Shown here: piece by piece, positions 1-8,928 of the stretch | How the letters are laid out: every line of letters begins with the position of its first letter | Numbering within the stretch: the stretch's first letter is position 1 | NCBI RefSeq assembly: GCF_001598555.1 | Contig: NZ_BCZE01000009.1 | Coordinates: 140,839-204,838 of the forward strand | Origin: Novosphingobium rosa NBRC 15208 | GTDB lineage: Bacteria; Pseudomonadota; Alphaproteobacteria; Sphingomonadales; Sphingomonadaceae | Direction: 5' to 3' | DNA: 64,000 nt | Made by a program: the position numbers and the translations under genes | The notes under the pieces: model-generated | Told to the model about the DNA's origin: nothing | Databases searched by the model: none | Seen by the model: the letters and a program-made list of their open reading frames with translations, nothing else

Positions 1-498
1 GATGGCGATCTGGAGCGCCTGTCGCGCGGGCTCTATCAGCGCTGCCTTGTCGATCTTCACCACCATCACGAGCTGGCCGTGGCCTCCATGCGCGTGCCCA
101 AAGGCGTCATCGCGATGATCTCCGCGCTGATGTTTCACGGTCTGATCGATGAGGAGCACCCGCGCGTCTGGATTGCCATCGGCCCGAACGACTGGGCCCC
201 GGCGCCGTCCTGCCCGCCACTGCGGATCGTGCGTTTTGCGCCATCCTTTCTGCGGCAGGGGGTGGAAACGCATGTAATCGGCGGGGTGCATGTGCCGGTC
301 TTCGGGCTGGTCAAGACGCTGGCCGATGTGTTCCGGCATCCGCGTCTGGTCGACCGCGAGACCGCCTCCCACGCCCTGCGCCGCGCCTTGCGCGAGGGGC
401 GCGCGAGCCCGGCCGCCATCGAGGAAGGCGCCAGGGCCGCCGATATCTGGCCGATCATGCGCCCCTATCTGGCGCATTCTGGTGCGGCGGTTGGTTGA
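1..498 (+). CDS. AbiEi-family antitoxin / transcriptional regulator, 5' end outside window
   Basis: The reading frame is open from the first base, so the N-terminus is missing; 165 codons are visible. The pattern LERLSRGLYQ, then VPKGVIAMISALMFHGL, VWIAI, PPLRIVRF, a central GGVHVPVFGLVKTLADVF stretch and MRPYL near the C-terminus fits the AbiEi antitoxin family, which represses its own operon and neutralises the AbiEii nucleotidyltransferase. In type IV systems the toxin gene normally follows with a short overlap. Here nothing resembling a nucleotidyltransferase follows, so this copy looks orphaned, or the partner lies to the left. The family call is by recognised motifs; the function of an orphan copy is inference. 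Confidence 0.7.
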   Translation, partial: DGDLERLSRGLYQRCLVDLHHHHELAVASMRVPKGVIAMISALMFHGLIDEEHPRVWIAIGPNDWAPAPSCPPLRIVRFAPSFLRQGVETHVIGGVHVPVFGLVKTLADVFRHPRLVDRETASHALRRALREGRASPAAIEEGARAADIWPIMRPYLAHSGAAVG

Positions 499-576
499 AG
501 GGCTGGCCTGAAGGAAACATCGCGAAGCCTGAGCGCTTGCCTTCATGAGAGAGTGGCGACGTGAAAGGCATGTCTT

Positions 577-777
577 GTGATCAATCTTCTGAACTGGCAT
601 CGCCTCGCCGCCAAGGCGCAGGCGCTCAGCCGATCCGCCTATGAAGCCCTGAAACGCCCTGCCTCGATGGAGAAAGCGAGGCAGGAAGCGCAGTCCACCT
701 TCGATCATCTGGCCGAGATGGGATTCCGCAAATCCAGCGCGGATCATGTCAAAAGACATCATGATGGAAAGGCGTAG
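577..777 (+). CDS. small hypothetical protein
   Basis: A 66-codon frame starts with GTG and encodes a basic, probably helical peptide rich in Ala, Lys and Arg (SRSAYEALKRP, STFDHLAEMGFRKSS). I do not recognise a family. There is no clear ribosome binding site in front of the GTG, and it sits alone between the AbiEi-like gene and the MscS gene. The flanking stretches 499-576 and 778-934 show nothing else that I can support. It may be spurious. Confidence 0.3.
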   Translation: MINLLNWHRLAAKAQALSRSAYEALKRPASMEKARQEAQSTFDHLAEMGFRKSSADHVKRHHDGKA

Positions 778-934
778 CCGCCCCGCCTTCACCACCCCTT
801 GGTCAAGCATCGCAAGAACTTAACCGGCTTTCGAACGTTTCTGCGAAGACCAGGGCGGATCTGGCCATCGGCAGAGCGCCACGCCGCGCGCCGCATGTCC
901 GGCACGCCATCGCAGACAAGACGAAGGTTGACGC

Positions 935-2887
935 ATGCCCAAACCAAGCTCCCCCAAGGCTCCGCGCCGGACGCGGGCGATGGCCCGCTTTTCCGCTCTG
1001 ATCCCGGGGGCGTTGATGGCGGCAGGTCCCGCGCAGGCTCAGGTGGCTAGCGATGTCAGGCTGTCGATCCCCGAGGCCTTGTCACGCGATGCGGGGACGG
1101 CGCTCTCGCTCATCACGCGGCAGCTGGCCATGCCCTTCACCGATGCTTTCGGTTTTCCGCTGCTGGTGGCGATGCTGGGGGCTGCGCTGGTGTTGGCCTG
1201 GCCGTTCCGGCTCTGGGCACTGGGACGCCTCGCCTCCATGCTGGAGGCGGCCTCGCTTGAAGAAAGGCTGGCGATCGCCCTGAAGGCGGTGGGCGCGGTG
1301 GTCATCACCACGCTGCTGTGGGTGCTGGCCGGACAGATCGCGCTGGGCGCGCTGGACCTGACGCTGACCCAGCTGCCCGAAACGCAAGTGCTGGCCCATG
1401 CATTGGCGGTGGCGATCGGCATGGCGGGGCTGGGGCTGGGCGTGGGCCGGGCGCTGCGCTCGCCGGAGAACAAGGCGCTGCGCCCTCTACCCTTGCCGCC
1501 CGGACTTGGCCAAGCCATCGGCTTCTACCCCTTTGCCGCCGCGCTGATGCTGGGCCTGACCCATGTGATCGACCAGCTGGCCCAACTGCTGCATGCCGCG
1601 CAGACCAGCTGGATCGTCGCGCAAGGCGTGATCGTGCTGATCGAGACCATCGTCATCGCGCGCTTCCTCATTCAGGCGGGCCATGCGCGGGAACGACAGG
1701 CCGAGGCTATCCCCGAAAGCGGCGCGGCCCCCGCCGTCCCCGCGATCTTCGGCATGACGGCGCTGGTCTGGGTCGCGCTGGCGGTGGGCTGCACCGCCTT
1801 TGTGCTGGGCCACACCCGCTTCGCGATGATGGTGCTCCAGGAGCTGCTGTGGGCCGGGCTGGTGCTGACCATCGCCTGGCTGCTGACGCGCTTTTTCGAC
1901 GCCCTGCTCTCCCAACTCTTCGACACCGACCGCACCATCGGGCGCTTCGCCACCGGCGTGGTCGGGGTGAAGCGTGCGCGCATCAAGCAGCTGGCCTTGC
2001 TGGGCAGCGCCTTGCTGACGGTGATCGTCTGGCTCTTCGCCATCGGTCTGGTCACCGCGCCGCTGCATGGCGATCAGGCGGTGGTGGTGGATCAGCTGAG
2101 GCCCGCTCCCTTGCTGAGTTCGGTGCATTCGCTCCATTTATCTCCCAGCACGGTGGGCATGGCGGTGCTGGTGCTGATCGTGGGCGTGGCGTTGACGCGG
2201 ATCATGCGCGGCTGGCTGGAAAACCGCTTCCTGCCCTCGACCTCGCTGGACATCGGCGTGCGCACCTCGCTGGTCACGGGGCTCAGCTATGTGGGCATCA
2301 TCATCGCTCTGCTGAGCGCGACCAGCACGCTGGGGCTGCAGCTGGAAAAGATCACGCTGATCGCCAGCGCGCTGTCGGTGGGCATCGGCTTTGGCCTGCA
2401 GTCGATCATCCAGAATTTCGTGTCGGGCGTGATCCTGCTGATCGAGCGCCCGGTGAAGCAAGGCGACTGGGTTGCGGTTTCGGGCGCGGAGGGCACCATC
2501 CGCCGCATCCGCGTGCGCGCCACCGAACTGGCGACAGCCGATGGCGGCACGGCCATTGTGCCGAACTCGGCGTTTATTTCGTCGCAAGTGGCCAACAAGC
2601 CCGATACGCTGATGTCGTCCCGCCTCGATCTGGCGCTGACGGTCACCGGTTGCCCGTCAGCGACAGAGGCGCGCGATGCCGTGCTGGACCTCTGCAAGGA
2701 TGCCAAGGGTCTGCGCGATGAGCCCGCGCCGCGTCTGTACCTGACCACGCTGGGCGAGGATGAGTGGACCTTCAACCTGAGGGTCTACGCCAGGCCGGGA
2801 ACATCGGTGACGCAGGCCAAGAGCGATCTGCTCTTCACGCTGAGCGCTCACGCTGAAGGCCGGGGCATCAAGATCAAATCGAGCTAG
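935..2887 (+). CDS. MscS-family mechanosensitive ion channel
   Basis: A 650-residue inner-membrane protein. It has a probable signal peptide (ending near AQAQ, residue 36), about eight to ten hydrophobic segments, and a C-terminal MscS core. The core contains the pore helix region LSVGIGFGLQSIIQNFVSG, followed by ILLIERPVKQGDWV and a beta domain with GTIRRIRVRATELATADG and IVPNSAFIS. These are hallmark MscS signatures. The channel would open on membrane tension and release solutes during hypo-osmotic shock. It is longer than E. coli MscS (286 residues) because of extra N-terminal membrane segments, like the large MscK/YbdG-type members. The ATG at 935 has a weak AAGG seven bases upstream. It is not obviously in an operon. 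Confidence 0.85.
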   Translation: MPKPSSPKAPRRTRAMARFSALIPGALMAAGPAQAQVASDVRLSIPEALSRDAGTALSLITRQLAMPFTDAFGFPLLVAMLGAALVLAWPFRLWALGRLASMLEAASLEERLAIALKAVGAVVITTLLWVLAGQIALGALDLTLTQLPETQVLAHALAVAIGMAGLGLGVGRALRSPENKALRPLPLPPGLGQAIGFYPFAAALMLGLTHVIDQLAQLLHAAQTSWIVAQGVIVLIETIVIARFLIQAGHARERQAEAIPESGAAPAVPAIFGMTALVWVALAVGCTAFVLGHTRFAMMVLQELLWAGLVLTIAWLLTRFFDALLSQLFDTDRTIGRFATGVVGVKRARIKQLALLGSALLTVIVWLFAIGLVTAPLHGDQAVVVDQLRPAPLLSSVHSLHLSPSTVGMAVLVLIVGVALTRIMRGWLENRFLPSTSLDIGVRTSLVTGLSYVGIIIALLSATSTLGLQLEKITLIASALSVGIGFGLQSIIQNFVSGVILLIERPVKQGDWVAVSGAEGTIRRIRVRATELATADGGTAIVPNSAFISSQVANKPDTLMSSRLDLALTVTGCPSATEARDAVLDLCKDAKGLRDEPAPRLYLTTLGEDEWTFNLRVYARPGTSVTQAKSDLLFTLSAHAEGRGIKIKSS

Positions 2888-3145
2888 CCGTCTCGGGGCA
2901 GGATGCTTCCGGCGCCCTTTGCAATCCCTTCGGTGTCGGTCTTTACGCCGGATTGGCGGGGCAGGCTTTCGAATTTGCATGGCAGCTTTATCAGGGAGAG
3001 CAGGCGTTACCTCTGCTGCATCCACCTGATAAGCGACAACCTGATTTGCAGCAGCCCTGCTAATCCGATCACCGCAATGACCGCCGTAGCGGGCTCACGC
3101 CGAAAAGCTGCTCCCGCACGCGATCCCTGAAGATATCCTCGAGGT

Positions 3146-3820
3146 TTACCGCAGCCCAGCCAGTTCCGCGCGATAATGCTGAACCAACTCCTGATCCGCA
3201 ACGCTGCCATAGTGCGCGAGGAAAGTCTGCAACGCCTCGCGATATTCAGTCTTGAAACCGGCGTTATGCGGGCTGGCGGCCAACTGGTTGGCGGCGCGAT
3301 CGACGGGGATGCGGGCCTCGGCCACCAGCAGGCGCTTGCCGAAAGGGGATTCATCGCGCATCACCGCGACATTTCGCTCGAAGCCCGGCACGTATTTGAT
3401 CACAAAGCGCTCGCCGGTGGGCGGCACGTCGATTTCATTGCGCGGCGGATAGAGGCTGATCGACATGGTGTCGAAACCGGTCTTTATATCGCGGCCATCA
3501 GCGGTGGTGATCACCGCATCATAGGCCCAGACCGGCTGATCGTTCAGCTGCGAACTGGTTTCCCGGGCGCTGGTCACCACGCCGGAGCCGCGGACTCCGA
3601 AGGCATTCACGAACACCGCGTTGACCGAGGATCCCAGAAAGACATTCAGCATCGCGGCAACAAAACCGAAGATGCCCAGCGACAACCACGCGGTCCGCCC
3701 GGTCAGCCTTGCCAGCAGCGCCCCGACCCCCAGCCAGAACAGCCCGATCAGCGGCAAGGCCAGAATGGAGTGCTGGCTGAGAAAGTAGAAGATCGCGGAG
3801 AGCGCAGTCATCTCAATCAC
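3146..3820 (-). CDS. membrane protein with periplasmic/soluble domain, unknown function
   Basis: 224 residues. Two hydrophobic segments lie at roughly residues 8-35 and 43-70, followed by a soluble domain with beta-rich character (GSGVVTSARETSSQL, WAYDAVITTADGRDIKTGF, FVIKYVPGFERNVAV) that faintly recalls DUF3592-type proteins. I cannot name it with confidence. It lies 15 bases downstream of the efflux operon on the same strand and may be its last gene. The region 2888-3145 between it and the convergent MscS gene holds nothing I can support. Confidence 0.6.
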   Translation of the reverse strand: MIEMTALSAIFYFLSQHSILALPLIGLFWLGVGALLARLTGRTAWLSLGIFGFVAAMLNVFLGSSVNAVFVNAFGVRGSGVVTSARETSSQLNDQPVWAYDAVITTADGRDIKTGFDTMSISLYPPRNEIDVPPTGERFVIKYVPGFERNVAVMRDESPFGKRLLVAEARIPVDRAANQLAASPHNAGFKTEYREALQTFLAHYGSVADQELVQHYRAELAGLR

Positions 3821-3835
3821 CCCTTCCGGTTCGCA

Positions 3836-5320
3836 TCATGGGCCTGACGCGGGCTTCGCCTTGCCGGGCGCCGTCACCCTCTCCAGTGAGGTATCAGCAA
3901 CAGGCGGCGCGTCCTGCCAGCCCCCGCCCAGCGCCATGAACAGCGTGACCTGATCCTGCGAGACCTGTGCCGTCGCGCTGGCCAGCGCGTTCTCGGCCCC
4001 GATCAGCGTGCGCTCGGCATCCAGCGTATCGAGAAACTGCCCGATCCCCCCGGCATAAAGCTTTGCGGTGTTGGCATTGGCCGTGGCGGCATCGTTGCGC
4101 GCATCGGTCAGTTGCCGCTCGGTATCGAGTTGGCGCGCCAGCGTGGTCAGCGCCGTTTCGGTTTCGCGCAAGGCTGTCAGTACGGTGCCGTCGAACTGGG
4201 CCAGAGCCCCGCGTGCCGCCGCGTTGGATTGCCTGACCTGAGCGCGCGCCCGGCTGAGATTGGGAATATTCCACGCAAGCAGCGGGCCGACATTCCACTG
4301 AAATCCGCGATCCTTCACAACGTCGGGCAGTCTGGTCGCGGTGGTGCCAAGCGATCCGCCGATGCTCACCGAAGGGTAAAGCGCCGCCGTGCTCACCCCG
4401 ATCCCGGCCACCGCCGCGGCCAGCTTGCGCTCGGCCTGACGCACATCGGGACGGCGGGCTAGCAGTCCCGCGCCATCGCCGATGGGGATCGGGCTGCGGA
4501 TCAGCGGCGGCGTGGCGCAGGCGGCGACGGCTTCGGGCAGGGTCTCGGGCGCATCGCCGGTCAGCGTGGCCAGCGTGAACAGCCCGCTGCGCTGCTGGGC
4601 GACCAGCGCGGGCAGGGCGGCGGCGGTCTGGCGCAGCAGGGTGCGGGCGCGGATCACATCGTTGATCCCGGCGATCCCGGCGTCATAGCGGCGCTGCGTC
4701 ACCGCCAGCGACTGGCGCGTGACGTCGATCGAGCGGTTGGTTACCGCGATCTGCAACCCCGCCGCGCAGACCGCGACATAGGCCTTCGCGGTCGCCCCCG
4801 CGACATTGACCCGCGCCAGATCGAGCGCCGCCCGCGCCGCGCCCAGATCGGCGCTGCTGGCTTCAATCGAGCGTTTCAGTCCGCCGAACAGGTCGAGATT
4901 GTAGGAGACGCTCTCCAGCCCGGCATAGGCTGCGCCGGGCGAAAGCGCGACCGGCGAACCCTTCGCGTCCCCGGAAGCCTGTCCATAGGAGGGATCAAGC
5001 GTCAGGCTGGTTTGCGGCGTGCGGGCGGCCTGAGCGCCGCGCAGCGCCGCCTCGGCCTGTTGCAGGCTGGCCAGCGCCACCCGCAGATCGGTGTTATGGG
5101 CGAGCGCCTTTTCCTCCAGTCCGTCGAGCAGCGGGTCGTCATAGAGCCGCCACCAATGCGGGGGCAGAGCGGCCTGCCGGTCATAGGCGGGTTCCTCCCC
5201 GGCGGTGAAAGAATCGGGCGGCGTGCCATGATCCAGCAGCGTCGGAGCACGATAGTTCGGGCCGACGGCGCATCCGGCCAGCGCCATGCTCAGCCCGAGG
5301 AGGGGGAGAAGTGCTCTCAT
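3836..5320 (-). CDS. outer-membrane efflux factor, NodT/OprM-type lipoprotein
   Basis: 494 residues with a lipoprotein signal (LSMALAGC lipobox, Cys about residue 17), followed by VGPNYRAP, the typical start of mature NodT/OprM/CusC outer-membrane factors. The two outer-membrane-efflux repeats contain the usual Ala/Gln-rich helices and the ARRPDVRQAERKLAAA motif. It would form the trimeric outer-membrane exit duct for the upstream membrane-fusion protein and FUSC pump. Its ATG overlaps the stop of the HlyD gene in an ATGA, so translation is probably coupled. Family certain; substrate inferred from the operon. Confidence 0.9.
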   Translation of the reverse strand: MRALLPLLGLSMALAGCAVGPNYRAPTLLDHGTPPDSFTAGEEPAYDRQAALPPHWWRLYDDPLLDGLEEKALAHNTDLRVALASLQQAEAALRGAQAARTPQTSLTLDPSYGQASGDAKGSPVALSPGAAYAGLESVSYNLDLFGGLKRSIEASSADLGAARAALDLARVNVAGATAKAYVAVCAAGLQIAVTNRSIDVTRQSLAVTQRRYDAGIAGINDVIRARTLLRQTAAALPALVAQQRSGLFTLATLTGDAPETLPEAVAACATPPLIRSPIPIGDGAGLLARRPDVRQAERKLAAAVAGIGVSTAALYPSVSIGGSLGTTATRLPDVVKDRGFQWNVGPLLAWNIPNLSRARAQVRQSNAAARGALAQFDGTVLTALRETETALTTLARQLDTERQLTDARNDAATANANTAKLYAGGIGQFLDTLDAERTLIGAENALASATAQVSQDQVTLFMALGGGWQDAPPVADTSLERVTAPGKAKPASGP

Positions 5321-6351
5321 GGGTGGGCAGGCGCCCGGTTGAGCGGCGCCGTGTTGGGCACCAGCGTCGAGTTCGGCGCGTTGCGCGGGGTCACGCGGTC
5401 GCGGGTGGGCAGGATGGTGACGGTGGCGGTGCGCCCGGCGACAAGGCGGATATCGGGCGGCACGGCATCGATCACCACGCGCACCGGCACGCGCTGCGCC
5501 AGCCGGATCCAGCTGAAGGTGGGCGTGATGTTGGGCAGGCGCACCTCCGAGGCGTTCTGCTGGCGGTCGGTGATGCCCGCCGCCAGACTGTCGACATGAC
5601 CCCAGAGCGGGCGCTTGTCGCCCAGCAGCTCGATCCGCACCCGGTCGCCCAGCGCGAAGCGGTGCAGCTTGGTTTCCTCGAAATAGCCCAGCACATAGAA
5701 GCTGTCGGTGTCGAGCAGGGCGAATTGCGGGCTGCCCGCCGCGACATAATCGCCCGGCCGCATCGAAAAGCCGGTGATATAGCCGTTCACCCTGGCCCGC
5801 ACCGCCGAGTGATCCATATTGACCTGCGCCAGCCGCAGATTGGCCTGCGCCTGCTTCAGCCCCGCCTGCGCCTGATCGAGCCCGGCCTGAGCCTGCGCCA
5901 GCGCGGCCTGATCCTTCTCCACCGTGGTGACGCGGGTGTCGCGCTCCTCCTGGCTCACCAGATTGCCGAGGCTGACATAGCGCGCCCTTTCGCGCTGCGC
6001 ATTGGCCAGCGTGGCTTTGGCGTTGGTGATGGTCGCCCGCGCATTGCCGATGGTGGCCTGAGCGCTGACCACCGCCGCCTCGGCCTGCGCCAGCTGCGCC
6101 GCATAGCGCTCCTGATCGACGGTGAAGAGCAGGTCTCCGGCGTGGACGGGCTGGTTGTCATGCACATGGATCTGTGTGACCAGCCCGGCCACATCGGCGC
6201 TGACCTGCACCACATCGGCCTGCAGGCTGCCGTCGCGGGTCCAGGGATCGTCCTCATAATGGCGCCAGACGATCACCAGCGCCAGCACCGCCCCGGCAAG
6301 CAGCAGCAGCGTGAGCAGCACGCGGCCAAAGGTGGGCAGCAGCCGGGTCAT
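5317..6351 (-). CDS. HlyD/AaeA-type membrane-fusion protein
   Basis: 344 residues. One N-terminal membrane anchor (VLLTLLLLAGAVLALVIVW) is followed by a biotinyl-lipoyl-like half (VDQERYAAQLAQAEAAV), a long Ala/Gln-rich coiled-coil hairpin (about residues 85-190), the second lipoyl half (VRARVNGYITGFSMRPGDYV) and a beta-barrel domain. This layout fits the EmrA/AaeA group that partners single-component inner-membrane pumps. It should bridge the FUSC pump and the outer-membrane factor. Start and stop overlap both neighbours by 4 bp (ATGA). Confidence 0.9.
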   Translation of the reverse strand: MTRLLPTFGRVLLTLLLLAGAVLALVIVWRHYEDDPWTRDGSLQADVVQVSADVAGLVTQIHVHDNQPVHAGDLLFTVDQERYAAQLAQAEAAVVSAQATIGNARATITNAKATLANAQRERARYVSLGNLVSQEERDTRVTTVEKDQAALAQAQAGLDQAQAGLKQAQANLRLAQVNMDHSAVRARVNGYITGFSMRPGDYVAAGSPQFALLDTDSFYVLGYFEETKLHRFALGDRVRIELLGDKRPLWGHVDSLAAGITDRQQNASEVRLPNITPTFSWIRLAQRVPVRVVIDAVPPDIRLVAGRTATVTILPTRDRVTPRNAPNSTLVPNTAPLNRAPAHP

Positions 6352-6590
6352 CGGGCCGCTCCCGCCGGAGCGTCGCGCAGAGATTGGCCATCGGGTGTCA
6401 GAGCCACAATCGTCCCCAGAAGGATGCAGAAAAGACAGAGTTCAACCAAAGGTCGATGCCAGACAAGGCGGTAAAAGCCCAGCCGCCTCAGCAGGATCGA
6501 GAGCAGGCCCGTCAGCAGCAGCGCGATCAGCAGCTGTGCCACGATGGGCGAGAGTACAACGCCGCCGATCAGGAAGTCATGGGCCATCAT
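6348..6590 (-). CDS. DUF1656 (AaeX-like) small membrane protein
   Basis: 80 residues with two hydrophobic segments (VLSPIVAQLLIALLLTGLLSIL and LVELCLFCILLGTIVAL). Small DUF1656 proteins sit between the FUSC pump and the HlyD protein in aaeXAB-type operons, and this gene has exactly that place, coupled by ATGA overlaps at both ends. It is likely an accessory subunit of the efflux system, but the family has no demonstrated biochemical function known to me. Confidence 0.8.
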   Translation of the reverse strand: MMAHDFLIGGVVLSPIVAQLLIALLLTGLLSILLRRLGFYRLVWHRPLVELCLFCILLGTIVALTPDGQSLRDAPAGAAR

Positions 6591-8686
6591 GGGATGAGTT
6601 CTCCGGGTGGCGGGGCTTGTTCGTCATGGAGGGCCAGATGCATGCCGGTCAACGCCTCGATCAGGCGGCCGCGGGTGGTTTCGGTGAGAAGCGCCGGATT
6701 GTCGAGCGCCGCATCGACCAGCTCGCGCAGCGCCCCGCCATCGGAGCGCGCTTTCAGCTTGGCGCGATAGGTTTCTTCGGCCTGAGCGCGCAGGCCTTGC
6801 AGCACCGTGCGCATGGCGGGGGAGACCTCGGGCTCGCTGTGGCGCAGGGTCAGCAGATTGATGCCGATGCCGAAATCGTCGATCATCCGCACGCGTGGCA
6901 ACTGCCCTTCGCCGAAGATCTGCTCCGCCGCCGGGAAGTAGAGCGCCAGCCGGTCGATGGCCAGAAAGAGGAAGCGTTCGCGATCGGGGATGCGGCGGCT
7001 GCGGGCGATGTCCAGAATGTCGCGCCGCACCGCCAGCAGCAACCGGCGCGCGGCGAAGCGGGCATGGTCATAGCTGCAGAGATACAGGCAGGCGAAAGCG
7101 ATCAGCAGCCCCGCCAGCGAGGCGTTGAGCGTCTGCAGGCTCTGGTTGAAATCGGCGGCATAGGCGCTCTGCAGGCCGAGGAAGGCAAAGATGTAGACGC
7201 AGATCAGCATGCCCGCCGTGCTCATCGCCATCATCAGGCCGAACGGCAGCAAGGCGCAGCCCAGCACCGCGATCAGCACCGGAAAATCCGTGACCTGAGG
7301 CAGGATCGCATATTGATAGAGGAACACGAGGCCGAAAGCGGTCAGAATCCAGCTCAGCAAGCCCGTGCTGGATTGCAGAATGCGGTCCTGCCCGACCAGA
7401 AAGACGCAGCCGATCATGGAAAACAGCAGCGCCCCGCCGCCCGAACTCCATGCGGTCCAGTACCAGATGGTGGCGGTCAGCCCCATTGAAAGGAGCATCG
7501 GCGCCACATCGAAAAGCGCACCGAGGTAATCGACACTGCGCACCGGCTTGGCCTGACGGGCCACCTGATCGAGCCGGGGGGATAGCTTTCCTCCCGTTTC
7601 GACGGCGCGCAGCGCCAGCGACAGACCAGCCCAGTCCCGCACAAAGGCGGCAAGGCGGGAGAGCAGGCCCCGCTCCATCGAGAGCACCAGCCCGCCAACC
7701 GGGTCGAGCGCATCGTGGCGGGCGTTCAGCGCCGCGATCAGCGCTTCGCCTTCCGCCGCATGGGCCTCGGTCCGGTCATCGGGCTGATCGGGCGAGGCCT
7801 CGATCCAGCGGCTGACCTGATCCAGCGCCTCGCCCAGATCGGTGTGCAGGGTCTGATCGTGGCGCAGGGCGCGGGCCCAGATCTCGATCCCGGCAAGGTC
7901 GGCGATCAACTCCACCACCTGCCGCCGCACCAGATTGAGCTGCCGCCCGCGCGGCGCCATGGCCACCACATCGAAGGGCAATTGCACTGCCTTGGCATCG
8001 ATCACGCCGACCGCCTTGGTCATATCGCGCAGGCCCTGCCTGAGCACCTTGCGGCGGTCCTCGTCGCTGGATTGCGCGGCGGTCAGGCTGAGCGCATCGA
8101 CCAGCCAATTGCGCGCCTGCCCGCGCCAGTCGGCCATGGTTTTCAGGAAATCGGGCGTCATCGGGCGGGGCCAGAACACGCTGTCGACCGCCGCGATGGC
8201 CAGAATGCCCAGCGAAATCTCGCCCATGCGCGCCGTGGCGTAATCGAAGACATTGGTGGGCTGCATCAGATTGGTGAGGCCCACCACGCCCGCCGTAATC
8301 CCGCCGGAGAACCACAGATAGTTGGCGGGCGTCCGATCTGTTTGCTTCAGGAAGGTGGCGCCGGTGATGATAAGGATCGTCACGGTAATCAACACGCCCA
8401 ACTGGTCACCCAGCAGGCCCGTCACCCCCATCATCAGCATGCCGCCCCCGATGGTGCCCAGAAAGCGGAACAGCGCCTTGGAGCGGATCGCGCCGCTCTC
8501 TGGAGGGGTCAGCACGATGTAGATCGTCAGCACGGCCCAATAGGGATTTTCGAGGTTCTGGCTGAAGCCCACGATCAGCGCCAGAGCGGTGGCCAGATAG
8601 GCCTTGGCGGAAAAGACCAGATCCCGCAGCGTCGGCACGCGCAGGGAATCATACACGCCGCGCAGGCTGAGAGGTGGAGCCGCCAT
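6587..8686 (-). CDS. FUSC-family aromatic-acid-type efflux pump (AaeB-like)
   Basis: 699 residues with two blocks of transmembrane helices (about residues 25-165 and 385-530), each followed by a soluble region, the duplicated layout of FUSC/AaeB proteins. Motifs such as FSQNLENPYWAVLTIYIVL and an RPANYLWFSGGI-like stretch (here RTPANYLWFSGG) support the call. AaeB exports p-hydroxybenzoate and related aromatic carboxylates in E. coli. Given the benzoate/catechol genes elsewhere in the window, relief from aromatic acid stress is a reasonable but unproven role. First gene of a four-gene operon; no LysR regulator lies next to it, unlike aaeR in E. coli. Confidence 0.85.
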   Translation of the reverse strand: MAAPPLSLRGVYDSLRVPTLRDLVFSAKAYLATALALIVGFSQNLENPYWAVLTIYIVLTPPESGAIRSKALFRFLGTIGGGMLMMGVTGLLGDQLGVLITVTILIITGATFLKQTDRTPANYLWFSGGITAGVVGLTNLMQPTNVFDYATARMGEISLGILAIAAVDSVFWPRPMTPDFLKTMADWRGQARNWLVDALSLTAAQSSDEDRRKVLRQGLRDMTKAVGVIDAKAVQLPFDVVAMAPRGRQLNLVRRQVVELIADLAGIEIWARALRHDQTLHTDLGEALDQVSRWIEASPDQPDDRTEAHAAEGEALIAALNARHDALDPVGGLVLSMERGLLSRLAAFVRDWAGLSLALRAVETGGKLSPRLDQVARQAKPVRSVDYLGALFDVAPMLLSMGLTATIWYWTAWSSGGGALLFSMIGCVFLVGQDRILQSSTGLLSWILTAFGLVFLYQYAILPQVTDFPVLIAVLGCALLPFGLMMAMSTAGMLICVYIFAFLGLQSAYAADFNQSLQTLNASLAGLLIAFACLYLCSYDHARFAARRLLLAVRRDILDIARSRRIPDRERFLFLAIDRLALYFPAAEQIFGEGQLPRVRMIDDFGIGINLLTLRHSEPEVSPAMRTVLQGLRAQAEETYRAKLKARSDGGALRELVDAALDNPALLTETTRGRLIEALTGMHLALHDEQAPPPGELIP

Positions 8687-8857
8687 AGGCTTGGCGTAAG
8701 GAGAATGATTGTTCAGGGCAAGGTTTTAGGAGCGCTGTTTTTAAGGAAGATTTGAAGGACGCGTCAGGCGAGGTGGCACCTCTTCGCACTCCCATGACGT
8801 TCTGCGGCGAGAGGGCAGCGCGATGCTGCATGATTTCGTCGGCAAGGGGGCTTGCCC

Positions 8858-8877
8858 TTATGATACCGGTGTCATAA
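8858..8877. promoter_or_regulatory. LacI-type operator palindrome upstream of the LamG gene
   Basis: TTATGA-T-ACCGGT-G-TCATAA is a 20-bp palindrome with a single mismatched base pair and a central CG. It has the shape of LacI-family operators (TGATACCGGTATCA type) used by carbohydrate regulators in alphaproteobacteria. It lies 51 bp before the ATG at 8929 and about 170 bp from the divergent efflux operon. No LacI gene is in the window, so the regulator would act in trans. Confidence 0.6.
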
Positions 8878-8928
8878 GCTGACGCAAAGAGCAACAAACC
8901 GGATATCCGGAAAGAGAGAGGAACCCCC

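Noticed and set aside
1318..2721. 467-codon frame within the MscS gene
   Set aside because: Same-strand shadow frame, Gly/Arg/Ala-rich with no membrane segments or motif, while the MscS frame is complete.
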